A stretch of DNA of 64,000 nucleotides from Lachnospiraceae bacterium. GTDB taxonomy: Bacteria; Bacillota; Clostridia; Lachnospirales; Lachnospiraceae. The position numbers were made by a program, and so were the translations under genes. The notes under the pieces are model-generated. The model was not told where the DNA came from. It saw only the letters and a list, made by a program, of their open reading frames with translations, and did no database searches. The stretch covers positions 6,582 to 70,581 of the forward strand of contig SFEV01000007.1 in assembly GCA_004557975.1 (NCBI GenBank), read 5' to 3'. Shown piece after piece: positions 1 through 8,574 of this stretch. Positions within the stretch are counted from its first letter, which is position 1; each line of letters begins with the position of its first letter.

Positions 1-743
1 GTACTATGTGTAACGCGACAAAAACTGTGGAAAACGGCAAGCTTCCTCATACAGAGGTGACAGACCCTGCGATTGCTGCTACCTGCGAAGTGGCCGGGCT
101 GACGGAGGGAAGCCACTGTAAAGACTGCGGAGTTGTGATCAGACGGCAGTACGTGACGGAGCCTCTTGGGCACTCCTGGGGTGAGGCTGAGGTTCAGGTG
201 GCTGCGACTCCGCTGAAAGAAGGCTGGGAACGGCTGACATGCACGCGGTGTGGCGAAATCAAAACGCAGAGTATTAAGGCGCTGGGAGCTCCCGCAGCGG
301 GGACGAAAATCAGTGACCGCAAGACAGAAGCGGTGTATGAGGTGATTACGCCGGGTCTGAAGGGCGGAACAGTCGCATATGCGGGACCAACAGACAGGAA
401 GCTTCCGTCTGTTACCATCAAATCCTCTGTGACGCTGGACGGAATTACATATAAGGTGGTTGCGATATCAGCGGGAGCGTTCAAGAACAACAGTTATCTG
501 AAGGAGATCGTCATTCCTTCCAGCGTAAAGCAGATTGGAAAACAGGCGTTCTACAAGTGTAAAAATCTGTCGCGGATTACTGTGAAATCAACATCTCTCA
601 CAAAAAAGAGAGTGGGAAGCAAGGCATTCCAAGGGATCAGCAGCAGGGCAGTGTTCCGGGTTCCGGCTTCCAGAAAAAAGACGTATAAGACGCTGTTTCG
701 AGCGAGAGGGGCAGGATCAAAGATTACGATTGCTTCCTATTAG
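1..743 (+). CDS. C-terminal part of a leucine-rich-repeat surface protein (5' end outside window)
   Basis: The reading frame is open to the left edge, so only the last ~246 residues are present. Two short Cys-containing modules come first (HCKDCG followed by LGHSW, then CTRCGE), a pattern seen in large secreted proteins of gut clostridia. A BspA-type LRR_5 segment follows, with the typical phrases KVVAISAGAFKNN and VKQIGKQAFYKCKNL. The basic C-terminus ends in KYTKTLF-like and GSKITI text rather than an LPXTG motif, so it is not a sortase substrate at this end. A role in adhesion or surface display is family knowledge; the ligand is unknown. The next gene starts about 85 bases downstream without an obvious terminator. 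Confidence 0.75.
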   Translation, partial: TMCNATKTVENGKLPHTEVTDPAIAATCEVAGLTEGSHCKDCGVVIRRQYVTEPLGHSWGEAEVQVAATPLKEGWERLTCTRCGEIKTQSIKALGAPAAGTKISDRKTEAVYEVITPGLKGGTVAYAGPTDRKLPSVTIKSSVTLDGITYKVVAISAGAFKNNSYLKEIVIPSSVKQIGKQAFYKCKNLSRITVKSTSLTKKRVGSKAFQGISSRAVFRVPASRKKTYKTLFRARGAGSKITIASY

Positions 744-827
744 AATCAGTGACCAGAGAAGACCATGTGACAGGGAATCACAGGCCAAAGGTTTGAAACA
801 CAAGAAAGGATACAGGAGGAAAAGAAA

Positions 828-1316
828 ATGAATCTAATTGTAGCAGTAGACAGAAACTGGGGAATCGGATGCGGAAACAGGCTGCTGGTCAGCATTCCCT
901 CTGACATGAAATTTTTCCGTGAGACGACTATGGGCAAGGTGGTCGTAATGGGGAGAAAGACGCTGGAATCTTTTCCAAATGGGCTGCCGCTGCGGAACAG
1001 AACAAATATTGTTCTGACATCCAACTCCAATTATCAGGCGAAGGGGGCGACAGTCTGCCATACGGTGGAGGAGACGCTGGAGGAACTGAAAAAGTACAAT
1101 GACGATGATATCTATATCATTGGCGGAGGTTCCGTTTACCGTCAGTTTCTGCCGTACTGCAGTGTGGCACATGTGACTAAGATCGACCACGTATTTGATG
1201 CAGATACGTATTTTCCGAACCTGGATGAGATGGAGGACTGGAAGATCACAGCGGACAGCGACGAGCAGACATACTTTGACCTGGAGTATCAGTTCCTGAA
1301 GTATGAGAAGATCTAA
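828..1316 (+). CDS. folA: Dihydrofolate reductase
   Basis: Reduces 7,8-dihydrofolate to tetrahydrofolate with NADPH in the cytoplasm, feeding thymidylate, purine and methionine synthesis. The 162-residue length is normal for the family. The N-terminus MNLIVAVDRNWGIG is the substrate and Met20-loop region, VVVMGRKTLES is the NADPH-binding part, and IIGGGSVYRQFLP is the conserved GG-containing C-terminal segment. A strong AGGAGG lies 8 bases before the ATG. thyA, its usual metabolic partner, is not adjacent. A hairpin terminator follows and separates it from the convergent pyrBI genes. Confidence 0.97.
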   Translation: MNLIVAVDRNWGIGCGNRLLVSIPSDMKFFRETTMGKVVVMGRKTLESFPNGLPLRNRTNIVLTSNSNYQAKGATVCHTVEETLEELKKYNDDDIYIIGGGSVYRQFLPYCSVAHVTKIDHVFDADTYFPNLDEMEDWKITADSDEQTYFDLEYQFLKYEKI

Positions 1317-1359
1317 AGGCACAGTAGAATAAGGAAAACAGAAGGAAAACAGATAGAAA

Positions 1360-1423
1360 GAGCTGCCTCAAAGCGGTGCAGCAGCGGATGGTGCTGCTGT
1401 GACCGTTTTGCGGCGGCTCTTTT
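1360..1423 (+). terminator. Rho-independent terminator between folA and pyrI
   Basis: An 8-base arm GAGCTGCC pairs with GGCGGCTC (one G-T pair) around a loop that itself contains a GCAGC/GCTGC inner stem, followed by TTTT. The reverse strand also has a short T-rich run after the hairpin, so it may serve both convergent transcripts. Confidence 0.75.
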
Positions 1424-1448
1424 ATGACTCCATGAATTTTGTGTTTTT

Positions 1449-1886
1449 TTATTTCTTTCGGGAACTGCGGTATTTTTCTTCACAGTACATGCAGCGGTAC
1501 ACTTCTTTTTCTTCATCAGCCAGGAAGAATACGTGATCCAGTTCCTGCTCGATAGAGGTGATGCAGCGCGGATTCTTGCAGCGGATGATGTTCGTCAGCT
1601 TTTTCGGAAGCTTCAGCTCCTTTTTCTCTACGATAGAGCCATCCTTGATGATATTGACGGTGATCCGGTGATCGATAAAGCCCAGCACATTCAGGTCAAG
1701 CTCGTCAATGGGACACTCTACCTTGATGATATCTTTTTTGCCCATCTTATTGCTGTGGGCATTTTTGATGATAGCGACACAGCAGTCCATCTGGTCCAGT
1801 TTCAGATATTTGTAGATAGACATACTTTTTCCGGCTTCGATGTGATCGAGCACAACACCTTCATTCATCTGTCCTACATTTAACAT
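1449..1886 (-). CDS. pyrI: Aspartate carbamoyltransferase regulatory subunit
   Basis: Regulatory chain of ATCase that binds nucleotide effectors and holds catalytic trimers together through a zinc domain. The allosteric domain covers roughly residues 1-95 and the zinc domain the rest, with four Cys in the pattern CKNPRC and CMYC. At 145 residues it is close to the usual size. Its ATG lies in the end of pyrB (7-base overlap), behind GGAGG inside the last pyrB codons, which indicates translational coupling. The presence of pyrI implies feedback-controlled ATCase, unlike the Bacillus enzyme, which has only pyrB. Confidence 0.96.
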   Translation of the reverse strand: MLNVGQMNEGVVLDHIEAGKSMSIYKYLKLDQMDCCVAIIKNAHSNKMGKKDIIKVECPIDELDLNVLGFIDHRITVNIIKDGSIVEKKELKLPKKLTNIIRCKNPRCITSIEQELDHVFFLADEEKEVYRCMYCEEKYRSSRKK

Positions 1887-2800
1887 ACTTCCACCTCCAG
1901 TAATGTGAGAATCAGTGCCATTCTTACGTATACGCCATACTGTGCCTGCTTGAAGTAAACTGCACGCGGGTCGTCGTCAATCTCCACGGAGATTTCATTG
2001 ACACGCGGAAGCGGATGGAGGATCAGCATGTTCGGTCCAGCCAGTTTCATCTTTTCTTTGTCGAGAATGTAGAAATCCTTCATCCGGATATAATCTTCCT
2101 CGTTGAAGAAGCGTTCCTTCTGAACACGTGTCATGTAGAGCAGGTCAAGCTCAGGAAGTGCATCCTCGAGACGTACCATTTCCTGGAACTGCTGGTTGTT
2201 TTTCACAAGCACATCATCACGGATATTGTCCGGGAGACGGAGCTCTTCCGGAGAGATCAGGACGAATCGGATGTTCGGATAACGGATCAGAGCCTGGATC
2301 AGAGAGTGTACAGTACGTCCGAATTTCAGATCGCCGCACAGACCGATGGTGAAGTCATGGAGACGTCCTTTCTCTGAACGGATGGTCAGAAGGTCTGTCA
2401 GTGTCTGTGTCGGATGCTGATGTCCTCCGTCTCCGGCGTTAATGACCGGAATGGATGATTTCAGCGATGCGACCAGCGGAGCACCCTCTTTCGGATGTCG
2501 CATGGCACAGATATCGGCGTATCCTGAGATCACGCGGATCGTGTCGGAAACACTTTCACCCTTTGCTGCCGAGCTGGAATCGGCCGAAGAAAAACCAAGT
2601 ACACTGCCACCCAGATTCAACATTGCCGCTTCGAAACTGAGTCTTGTACGTGTACTTGGTTCATAAAATAAAGTAGCTAATTTTTTACCGGCACAGGCAT
2701 GTGCGTATTTCGCAGGATTTGCTTCGATGTCATTCGCCAGATCAAGGAGCCTGTCAAGCTCTTCCACTGAGAAATCCAAAGGATTCATTAAGTGTCTCAT
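1880..2800 (-). CDS. pyrB: Aspartate carbamoyltransferase catalytic subunit
   Basis: Catalyses the committed pyrimidine step, carbamoyl phosphate plus aspartate to N-carbamoylaspartate. The 306-residue chain has the carbamoyl-phosphate signature FYEPSTRTRLSFEAA near residues 46-60, the mobile loop text GGHQHPTQTLTDL, and HPLPRVNEI toward the C-terminus. AGGAGG precedes the ATG. It is the first gene of a pyrBI transcript with a sigma-A-like promoter just upstream. No PyrR-binding leader was recognised, so control may rest mainly on PyrI. Confidence 0.97.
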   Translation of the reverse strand: MRHLMNPLDFSVEELDRLLDLANDIEANPAKYAHACAGKKLATLFYEPSTRTRLSFEAAMLNLGGSVLGFSSADSSSAAKGESVSDTIRVISGYADICAMRHPKEGAPLVASLKSSIPVINAGDGGHQHPTQTLTDLLTIRSEKGRLHDFTIGLCGDLKFGRTVHSLIQALIRYPNIRFVLISPEELRLPDNIRDDVLVKNNQQFQEMVRLEDALPELDLLYMTRVQKERFFNEEDYIRMKDFYILDKEKMKLAGPNMLILHPLPRVNEISVEIDDDPRAVYFKQAQYGVYVRMALILTLLEVEVC

Positions 2801-2833
2801 AGTGTCCTCCTTTATCTTTTCTTTCTGTCCGCT

Positions 2834-2862
2834 ATGATAACGTATCTGTATCAGAAATTCAA
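2834..2862 (-). promoter_or_regulatory. Predicted sigma-A promoter of pyrBI
   Basis: On the minus strand TTGAAT and TATCAT are separated by 17 bases, about 35 bases upstream of the pyrB start. A second possible -35 (TTGACT) overlaps it, five bases upstream. Confidence 0.55.
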
Positions 2863-3040
2863 GTCAAATTTTGCGAATTTTGCAGACATGGAAATCTTTT
2901 GCTTTTTTGACGGATGTGAGGTATACTTGCCACATATGAACCGGCAGTCTCTGATGCTGGGCAGGGCCAGGATGAGACTGTACGGAAGCCTGCCTGTCGG
3001 GGAGGCTGCAGATTTTATCAGAGCATAAGGAGATGGGATT

Positions 3041-3424
3041 ATGAAATATTCAGAGCGAAAAAGACTGACATTTTTTGGTTTGCCGTTCACATTTACAACG
3101 TACACGGTGGATGAAGAGTTTATCACCATGAATTCCGGTTTCTTCAGGAGAGTTGAGAATGACTGCTATCTGTACAAGATTGTGGATGTCCGTCTTGAGA
3201 CAAGCCTTGCAGAGCGTCTGTTCGGGCTTGGGACGGTACACTGCTTCAGCAGTGATGTGACGGATCCTGACCTTCGCCTCCGGCATATTAAACATGCAAA
3301 GGAAATCAAGGATTATATTTTGAAAGAATCTGAAGCCCAGAGAATGAAGCGCCGCACGCTGAATACACAGAGCCTGGACGGAGAACCGTTCCTGGGACAG
3401 GGGGACAGCTGTGATATCTGTTGA
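3041..3424 (+). CDS. Bacterial PH-domain protein
   Basis: A 127-residue soluble protein. Residues 10-95 read like a bacterial pleckstrin-homology-like domain (bPH2/DUF304 type): FTFTTYTVDEEFITMNSGFF, then YKIVDVRLETSLAERLFGLGTV, and a helix HAKEIKDYIL. No membrane segments are present, whereas many family members are membrane-anchored. The Cys-containing tail (DSCDIC) is unusual. A clear AAGGAG precedes the ATG. The -35 element of the prfC promoter overlaps its stop codon, so it is probably its own short unit. Function unknown. Confidence 0.8.
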   Translation: MKYSERKRLTFFGLPFTFTTYTVDEEFITMNSGFFRRVENDCYLYKIVDVRLETSLAERLFGLGTVHCFSSDVTDPDLRLRHIKHAKEIKDYILKESEAQRMKRRTLNTQSLDGEPFLGQGDSCDIC

Positions 3425-3449
3425 CAGCATTTCTCAACCCTGATAAAAT
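3421..3449 (+). promoter_or_regulatory. Predicted sigma-A promoter of prfC
   Basis: TTGACA, 17-base spacer, TAAAAT. The -35 hexamer overlaps the stop codon of the PH-domain gene. Confidence 0.75.
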
Positions 3450-3505
3450 AGGCAAAGCGATTATTAACCGATTATGAATCAGGGAAACAGTTGGAGGAAG
3501 CTGCT

Positions 3506-5092
3506 GTGAGTGATATAAGAAACGAAATTGAAAAGAGAAGGACATTTGCGATTATCTCCCACCCGGATGCAGGAAAGACGACGCTGACAGAGAAATTTCT
3601 GCTTTATGGCGGCGCGATCAATCTTGCCGGTTCTGTAAAAGGAAAGGCGACGGCACGTCATGCAGTGTCGGACTGGATGGAGATTGAGAAGGAGAGGGGT
3701 ATTTCCGTTACTTCCTCTGTGCTGCAGTTTAATTACGGTGGATTCTGCATCAATATTCTGGATACACCGGGACATCAGGATTTCTCGGAGGACACGTACC
3801 GTACGCTGATGGCGGCAGATTCTGCCGTAATGGTGATTGACGCATCAAAAGGTGTCGAAGCACAGACGCGCAAGCTTTTCAAGGTCTGTGTCATGCGCCA
3901 CATTCCGATTTTTACGTTTATCAACAAAATGGACAGGGATGCAAATGACACCTTTGAGCTGCTGGATGATATTGAAAAGGAGCTGGGGATTGCCACATGT
4001 CCGATCAACTGGCCTATTGGTTCCGGAAAGAATTTTAAAGGCGTGTACAACCGTGCACAGCGAAGGGTGACTACATTTACCGATACGCAGAAGGGTACGA
4101 AAGCCGGCGTGGCCACGGAAATTGACGTGGATGATCCGGCCCTGGAGGAGTTTATCGGTACGGAAAACAAGGAAAAGCTGCTGGAGGAGATCGAGCTGCT
4201 GGACGGAGCTTCGGCAGAATTTGACCAGGAGCTTGTGAGCAGGGGAGAGCTTTCCCCCGTATTTTTCGGTTCTGCGCTGACCAATTTTGGCGTGGAGATT
4301 TTTCTGAAGCACTTTCTGCAGATGACAACGTCACCGCTTCCGCGTACTGCTGACTGCGGTGTCATTGATCCGATGACCGAGGATTTTTCTGCATTTGTAT
4401 TTAAAATTCAGGCGAATATGAATAAGGCACACAGAGACAGGATCGCGTTTATGCGTATCTGTTCCGGAAAGTTTGATGCAGGCATGGAGGTTTATCATGT
4501 ACAGGGAGACAGGAAACAGAGGCTTTCCCAGCCCCAGCAGATGATGGCCCAGGAGCGCCACGTGGTGCAGGAAGCATACGCCGGAGATATTATCGGTGTG
4601 TTCGATCCGGGTATTTTTTCCATAGGAGATACAATCTGCATGCCGGGCAAAAAATTTGCGTACGAGGGAATTCCGACATTCGCTCCGGAGCATTTTGCGA
4701 GGGTGCGCCAGATGGATACGATGAAGCGCAAGCAGTTTGTGAAGGGAATCAACCAGATTGCCCAGGAGGGTGCCATTCAGATTTTCCAGGAGTTCAATAC
4801 AGGTATGGAGGAGATCATTGTGGGCGTAGTGGGCGTGCTGCAGTTTGATGTCCTGAAATACCGCCTTGAAAATGAGTACAATGTGGATATCCGTCTGGAG
4901 ACTCTTCCGTATGAGCACATCCGCTGGATTGAAAATGAAGAGATCGACATGAACAGGATCGTCGGTACTTCCGATATGAAGAAGATTAAGGACCTGAAGG
5001 GCAGACCTCTGCTTCTGTTTGTAAACAGCTGGTCGGTGGGAATGGTGCTCGACCGGAACGAAGGATTAATTCTTTCTGAATTTGGACGATAA
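3506..5092 (+). CDS. prfC: Peptide chain release factor 3
   Basis: Translational GTPase that recycles RF1/RF2 from ribosomes after termination. The G domain carries HPDAGKTTLTEKFLLYGG (G1), ERGISVTSS (switch I), LDTPGHQDFSEDTYR (G3) and INKMDRDA (G4), followed by domain II and the RF3-type C-terminal domain with VGVVGVLQFDVLKYRL. I chose the GTG at this position, 528 residues, because GGAGG lies 8 bases before it and the product then begins MSDIRNEIEKRRTF as in clostridial RF3. A TTG 15 bases earlier is in frame but lies on the Shine-Dalgarno sequence. Confidence 0.96.
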   Translation: MSDIRNEIEKRRTFAIISHPDAGKTTLTEKFLLYGGAINLAGSVKGKATARHAVSDWMEIEKERGISVTSSVLQFNYGGFCINILDTPGHQDFSEDTYRTLMAADSAVMVIDASKGVEAQTRKLFKVCVMRHIPIFTFINKMDRDANDTFELLDDIEKELGIATCPINWPIGSGKNFKGVYNRAQRRVTTFTDTQKGTKAGVATEIDVDDPALEEFIGTENKEKLLEEIELLDGASAEFDQELVSRGELSPVFFGSALTNFGVEIFLKHFLQMTTSPLPRTADCGVIDPMTEDFSAFVFKIQANMNKAHRDRIAFMRICSGKFDAGMEVYHVQGDRKQRLSQPQQMMAQERHVVQEAYAGDIIGVFDPGIFSIGDTICMPGKKFAYEGIPTFAPEHFARVRQMDTMKRKQFVKGINQIAQEGAIQIFQEFNTGMEEIIVGVVGVLQFDVLKYRLENEYNVDIRLETLPYEHIRWIENEEIDMNRIVGTSDMKKIKDLKGRPLLLFVNSWSVGMVLDRNEGLILSEFGR

Positions 5093-5105
5093 GGGTAAAT
5101 CTTTC

Positions 5106-5134
5106 TTGCAAACATGGACAGATTTGGGTATAAT
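5106..5134 (+). promoter_or_regulatory. Predicted sigma-A promoter for the Asp23-family gene
   Basis: TTGCAA, 17-base spacer and a consensus TATAAT, about 65 bases before the start codon of the downstream gene. Confidence 0.75.
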
Positions 5135-5199
5135 CTATCATAAAGGAAACGTGCGGCGTCTGGCCGCCGGAGTGAAGGAAAGATACTGGGAGGTATTCT

Positions 5200-5580
5200 A
5201 TGGAAAATACAGAAATTCATACCCATGTGATACAAAACGAAGAGAAGTTCGGAGAGGTGCGTATTGCTGATGAGGTAGTGGCCATTATCGCAGGTCTCGC
5301 TGCTTCCGAGGTGGAGGGTGTTGCTTCCATGGCGGGGAATGTGACGAGAGATCTGATCGGCAAGCTTGGTATGAAGAGCCTTTCCAAGGGTGTCAAGATC
5401 ACGATGGATGACAGGACGGTCTGGGTGGCGCTGGCGATTAATATCCGCTACGGCTACAATGTTCCTGCAACCTGCACTCAGATCCAGGAGAAAGTAAAGA
5501 CCGCGATCGAGACAATGACAGGTCTTGAAGTGGCTGAGGTCAACATCAAGATCGTAAACGTTCAGATGGACAATAATTAA
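5200..5580 (+). CDS. Asp23/Gls24 family protein (YqhY-like)
   Basis: A 126-residue cytosolic Asp23/Gls24-family protein. The core is GEVRIADEVVAIIAGLAASEVEGVASMAG, then a V-x-V-A-L-A-I-N strand region, and the family C-terminal phrase VAEVNIKIVNVQM. In Bacillus the paralogue YqhY sits directly before nusB next to the acetyl-CoA carboxylase genes and affects lipid synthesis; the same placement before nusB is seen here, without accBC in this window. GGGAGG precedes the ATG. A terminator follows, so some transcripts probably end before nusB. Confidence 0.92.
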   Translation: MENTEIHTHVIQNEEKFGEVRIADEVVAIIAGLAASEVEGVASMAGNVTRDLIGKLGMKSLSKGVKITMDDRTVWVALAINIRYGYNVPATCTQIQEKVKTAIETMTGLEVAEVNIKIVNVQMDNN

Positions 5581-5585
5581 GAGAG

Positions 5586-5615
5586 AAAAGGGGACGGTAT
5601 TCAGTTCCCTTTTTT
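5586..5615 (+). terminator. Rho-independent terminator after the Asp23-family gene
   Basis: AAAAGGGGAC pairs with GTTCCCTTTT around an 8-base loop, followed by further T residues. It lies between the Asp23-family gene and nusB, so it may attenuate rather than fully stop transcription into the nusB cluster. Confidence 0.8.
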
Positions 5616-5675
5616 ATCATATTGGGAGTCTGCCCAAAATCCGGCAGCTCCTCTTACTACCAAGGAGACCATGAC

Positions 5676-6071
5676 ATGAAGAGAAGTGAAATCAGAGAGA
5701 ATATTTTCAAGCTCGTATTCTGCGGGGATTTCCATACGAAGGAAGAGCTTTCAGGACAGGTGGAGAGCTATTTTGAGGAGCTTCCGGAAATTACTGAGGA
5801 GGAGCACGCATATATTGCGGAAAAGTTTGATAGAATAAAGGATCACGTTGCTGAGATTGACGCAAAGATCAATGAGGTGGCGAAGGGATGGAAGACGGAC
5901 CGCATGGGAAAGGCAGAGCTGGCGATTCTGCGTCTGGCAGTCTATGAAATGCAGTACGACGAGGATGTGCCGGTGAAGGTCGCGATCAATGAGGCGGTGG
6001 AGCTGGCAAAAAAATTCGGCGGGGATGAGTCGCCGTCCTTTGTCAACGGTATTCTGGCAAAACTGGCCTGA
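5676..6071 (+). CDS. nusB: Transcription antitermination factor NusB
   Basis: All-helical RNA-binding protein that, with NusE (S10), binds boxA in rRNA leaders and supports antitermination. The 131-residue product shows the family features MKRSEIRENIFKLVF at the start, WKTDRMGKAELAILRLAVYEM in the middle and VKVAINEAVELAKKFG plus FVNGILAKL at the end. The start was chosen at the ATG with AAGGAG 8 bases upstream; an earlier in-frame start would add 18 unrelated residues over the terminator. It heads the conserved nusB-xse-ispA-dxs order. Confidence 0.95.
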   Translation: MKRSEIRENIFKLVFCGDFHTKEELSGQVESYFEELPEITEEEHAYIAEKFDRIKDHVAEIDAKINEVAKGWKTDRMGKAELAILRLAVYEMQYDEDVPVKVAINEAVELAKKFGGDESPSFVNGILAKLA

Positions 6072-6157
6072 GGAAGGAGCGAAGCAGGCAGGGTGTTCTG
6101 TGCGATCCTGTGCGGACCGTATTCTGTATTTACTCTGGGATTCTGCTTTACGGGACA

Positions 6158-7426
6158 ATGCAGAAGGTATATTCAGTCAGTCAGATCAATACTTATATCA
6201 GAAATATGTTTACACAGGATTTTGTCCTGAACAGGTTGAGCGTCCGGGGAGAAGTGTCCAACTGCAAGTATCACACGTCGGGCCATATTTACTTCTCTTT
6301 GAAGGACGCAGGCGGTACCATTTCCTGTATCATGTTTGCCGGTGCCAGAAAGGGACTGGCTTTTCGGATGTCTGACGGGCAGCAGGTGGTTGTGGAGGGC
6401 AGCGTGAATGTATATGAGCGGGATGGGAAATATCAGCTCTATGCCACACGGATCAGGCTGGATGGAGCGGGACTGCTGTATGAACAGTATCTTGCGCTGA
6501 AGCAGGAGCTGGAGGAGATGGGAATGTTTGCTCCGGAGTATAAGCAGCAGATACCGTCTTTTGTGCGGCGGCTCGGTGTCGTGACGGCGCCCACCGGCGC
6601 TGCAATCCGCGATATTATCAATATTTCCAGGAGAAGAAATCCCGGTATTGAAATTATTCTGTATCCGGCGAAGGTGCAGGGGGAAGGTGCTGCAAAGAGC
6701 GTGGCGGAAGGCATCCGGGCCCTGGATGAGCTGGGGCTGGATGTGATCATTGCCGGAAGAGGCGGCGGGTCCATAGAGGATCTGTGGGCATTCAATGAAG
6801 AGATTGTTGCGCGCGCGATTTTCGACTGCAGGACTCCGATTATTTCTGCTGTGGGACACGAGACAGATACAACGATTGCCGACTTTGTGGCGGATCTGCG
6901 TGCTCCGACGCCTTCGGCGGCTGCAGAGCTTGCTGTGGTGGATGTTTCACAGTTACTTTCGCAGCTCGAAGGATATCGGGCGCGCATGAACCGCATTATG
7001 GAATACAGAATTGCTGATGGCAGAATGCGTCTTGACCAGTATAAAATGCGGCTTCAGTATGCCAGTCCGGGACACCGCATCCGGGAGCAGAGAATGCGGG
7101 CCGCGGATCTTGAAGAGCTGTTTGCCAGGGCCATGGCGGAGATGCTGCAGGAGAGAAAGCATCAGCTGTCACTTTATATTGAGAAATTCAGGGCAGTCTC
7201 ACCTCTCGAAAAGCTGTCCAGAGGATATGCCTGTGTGACGGATGAAACACAGAAAAAGGTGTATTCTGTCAGCCAGGTGGAGAGCGGGCAGCGTGTCCGT
7301 ATTTACGTTTCGGATGGTGTGATTGATGCGGATGTGGTGTCAGCTGAGTACATGGAGACATTGCAGAACACAGGACAGGAACCGCAAAACGCATTGAGCA
7401 GAACCGGACGCGTTTTGAACAGGTAA
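6158..7426 (+). CDS. xseA: Exonuclease VII large subunit
   Basis: Catalytic subunit of exonuclease VII, which degrades single-stranded DNA to oligonucleotides in repair and recombination. The N-terminal OB fold begins VYSVSQINTYIRNMF, and the central catalytic part has GVVTAPTGAAIRDI, IAGRGGGSIEDLWAFNEE and SAVGHETDTTIADFVADLRAPTPSAAAE in the order typical of XseA; a coiled-coil stretch leads to SRGYACV near the end. The ATG giving 422 residues fits the family N-terminus. An in-frame GTG 48 bases earlier is possible, but neither has a strong ribosome site. The nusB-xseA gap is 86 bases; folD, found here in Bacillus, is missing. Confidence 0.95.
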   Translation: MQKVYSVSQINTYIRNMFTQDFVLNRLSVRGEVSNCKYHTSGHIYFSLKDAGGTISCIMFAGARKGLAFRMSDGQQVVVEGSVNVYERDGKYQLYATRIRLDGAGLLYEQYLALKQELEEMGMFAPEYKQQIPSFVRRLGVVTAPTGAAIRDIINISRRRNPGIEIILYPAKVQGEGAAKSVAEGIRALDELGLDVIIAGRGGGSIEDLWAFNEEIVARAIFDCRTPIISAVGHETDTTIADFVADLRAPTPSAAAELAVVDVSQLLSQLEGYRARMNRIMEYRIADGRMRLDQYKMRLQYASPGHRIREQRMRAADLEELFARAMAEMLQERKHQLSLYIEKFRAVSPLEKLSRGYACVTDETQKKVYSVSQVESGQRVRIYVSDGVIDADVVSAEYMETLQNTGQEPQNALSRTGRVLNR

Positions 7427-7463
7427 GATGACAGAAGAAAAACGCAGGAAAGGAGCCGGAAAT

Positions 7464-7691
7464 ATGTCAGAGATGGAAAAGGAACAGCAGGAGGAGCTGT
7501 CTTTGGAGGAAACATTTGCAAAGCTGGATGAGATGCTGGAGCGGCTGGAGAACCGCGAACTTCCGCTGGAGGAATCGTTCCGGCTCTATAAAGAAGGAAT
7601 GGATCTGCTTTGTACGTGTAATAAAAAAATAGATACGGTGGAAAAGAAAATACAGATCATGAATGGGGATGGTGAACTTGACGAATTTTGA
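7464..7691 (+). CDS. xseB: Exonuclease VII small subunit
   Basis: Small helical subunit that binds the XseA coiled coil. The 75-residue chain holds the motif SLEETFAKLDEMLERLENRE followed by LPLEESFRLYKEGM, which defines XseB. AGGAG lies 8 bases before this ATG; an in-frame ATG 36 bases upstream touches the xseA stop and would add a basic 12-residue lead. The 3' end overlaps the start region of ispA, so the three genes are likely co-translated. Confidence 0.95.
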   Translation: MSEMEKEQQEELSLEETFAKLDEMLERLENRELPLEESFRLYKEGMDLLCTCNKKIDTVEKKIQIMNGDGELDEF

Positions 7692-8568
7692 CAGTCAGAT
7701 GAAAAAAAGGGTAACAGAGATCAAGAGCATTATCGAAGGCTATCTTCCGGATGAGGAAGGCTTCCAGCGCACGCTTCTGGAGGCGGTCAACTACAGTATG
7801 CTGGTGGGGGGAAAGAAGCTTCGGCCCCTTCTGATGCAGCAGACATACGTCATGTTCGGCGGTACTTCTGCAGTGATCAGACCGTTTATGGCTGCAATGG
7901 AAATGATCCATACGCATTCGCTGATTCACGATGATCTTCCGGCTATGGATAACGATGAGTATCGCCGGGGGAAAAAGACGACACACGTTGTCTATGGAGA
8001 GGCTATGGCGATTCTTGCAGGGGATGCACTGCTGAATCTGGCGTATGAGACGGCTGCAAAAGCATTTGATATGGAGCCGGGCAATCCGAATATCGGAAAG
8101 GCATTCCAGATCCTTACTGGAAAGACAGGACTCGACGGAATGATTGGAGGTCAGTCTGTCGATGTGGAATTCGTGGATCGTCCTCTCACAGAGGAACAGC
8201 TATATTTCATTTACAGACTTAAGACGGGAGCTTTGATCGAAGCGTCGATGATGATCGGTGCGGTGCTTGCCGGTGCGACTCAGGAGGAGACAGAGAAGGT
8301 CGAGCAGATTGCCAAAAATGTCGGTCTGGCATTTCAGATACAGGATGATATTCTTGATGTGACGGGAGAGCAGGAGGTACTCGGAAAGCCTGTCAACAGT
8401 GATGAGAAGAATAAAAAAACAACGTACGTTACGGTGAAAGGGCTGGAACAGGCCAGAGAGGACGTGGCACGCTATTCGGAGGAGGCCATCCGGCTTCTGG
8501 AAGAGCTGCCTTATGAGAATGAGTTCCTGCATGAGCTGATTCTCAATCTAATACACCGCAGCGCATGA
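7669..8568 (+). CDS. ispA: Polyprenyl (farnesyl-type) diphosphate synthase
   Basis: Condenses isopentenyl diphosphate with allylic diphosphates to make farnesyl or geranylgeranyl diphosphate for undecaprenyl and quinone lipids. The first Asp-rich motif is HDDLPAMDND and the second is FQIQDDILDVTGE; GGKKLRPLL and GLDGMIGGQSVDVE are further family blocks. Length is about 299 residues. The exact start is uncertain: ATG, GTG and TTG codons occur within 15 bases, and GGGGATGG could serve the TTG at 7678. The gene overlaps the end of xseB and is followed 6 bases later by dxs, giving a coherent isoprenoid pair. Confidence 0.94.
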   Translation: MVNLTNFDSQMKKRVTEIKSIIEGYLPDEEGFQRTLLEAVNYSMLVGGKKLRPLLMQQTYVMFGGTSAVIRPFMAAMEMIHTHSLIHDDLPAMDNDEYRRGKKTTHVVYGEAMAILAGDALLNLAYETAAKAFDMEPGNPNIGKAFQILTGKTGLDGMIGGQSVDVEFVDRPLTEEQLYFIYRLKTGALIEASMMIGAVLAGATQEETEKVEQIAKNVGLAFQIQDDILDVTGEQEVLGKPVNSDEKNKKTTYVTVKGLEQAREDVARYSEEAIRLLEELPYENEFLHELILNLIHRSA

Positions 8569-8574
8569 TGAAGG

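Noticed and set aside
1533..1883. Plus-strand open frame opposite pyrI
   Set aside because: It mirrors the strongly supported pyrI gene and its product has no known pattern.
2801..3040. PyrR-type attenuator or small gene upstream of pyrB
   Set aside because: No anti-terminator/terminator pair was found on the minus strand, and the plus-strand frame has no ribosome site.
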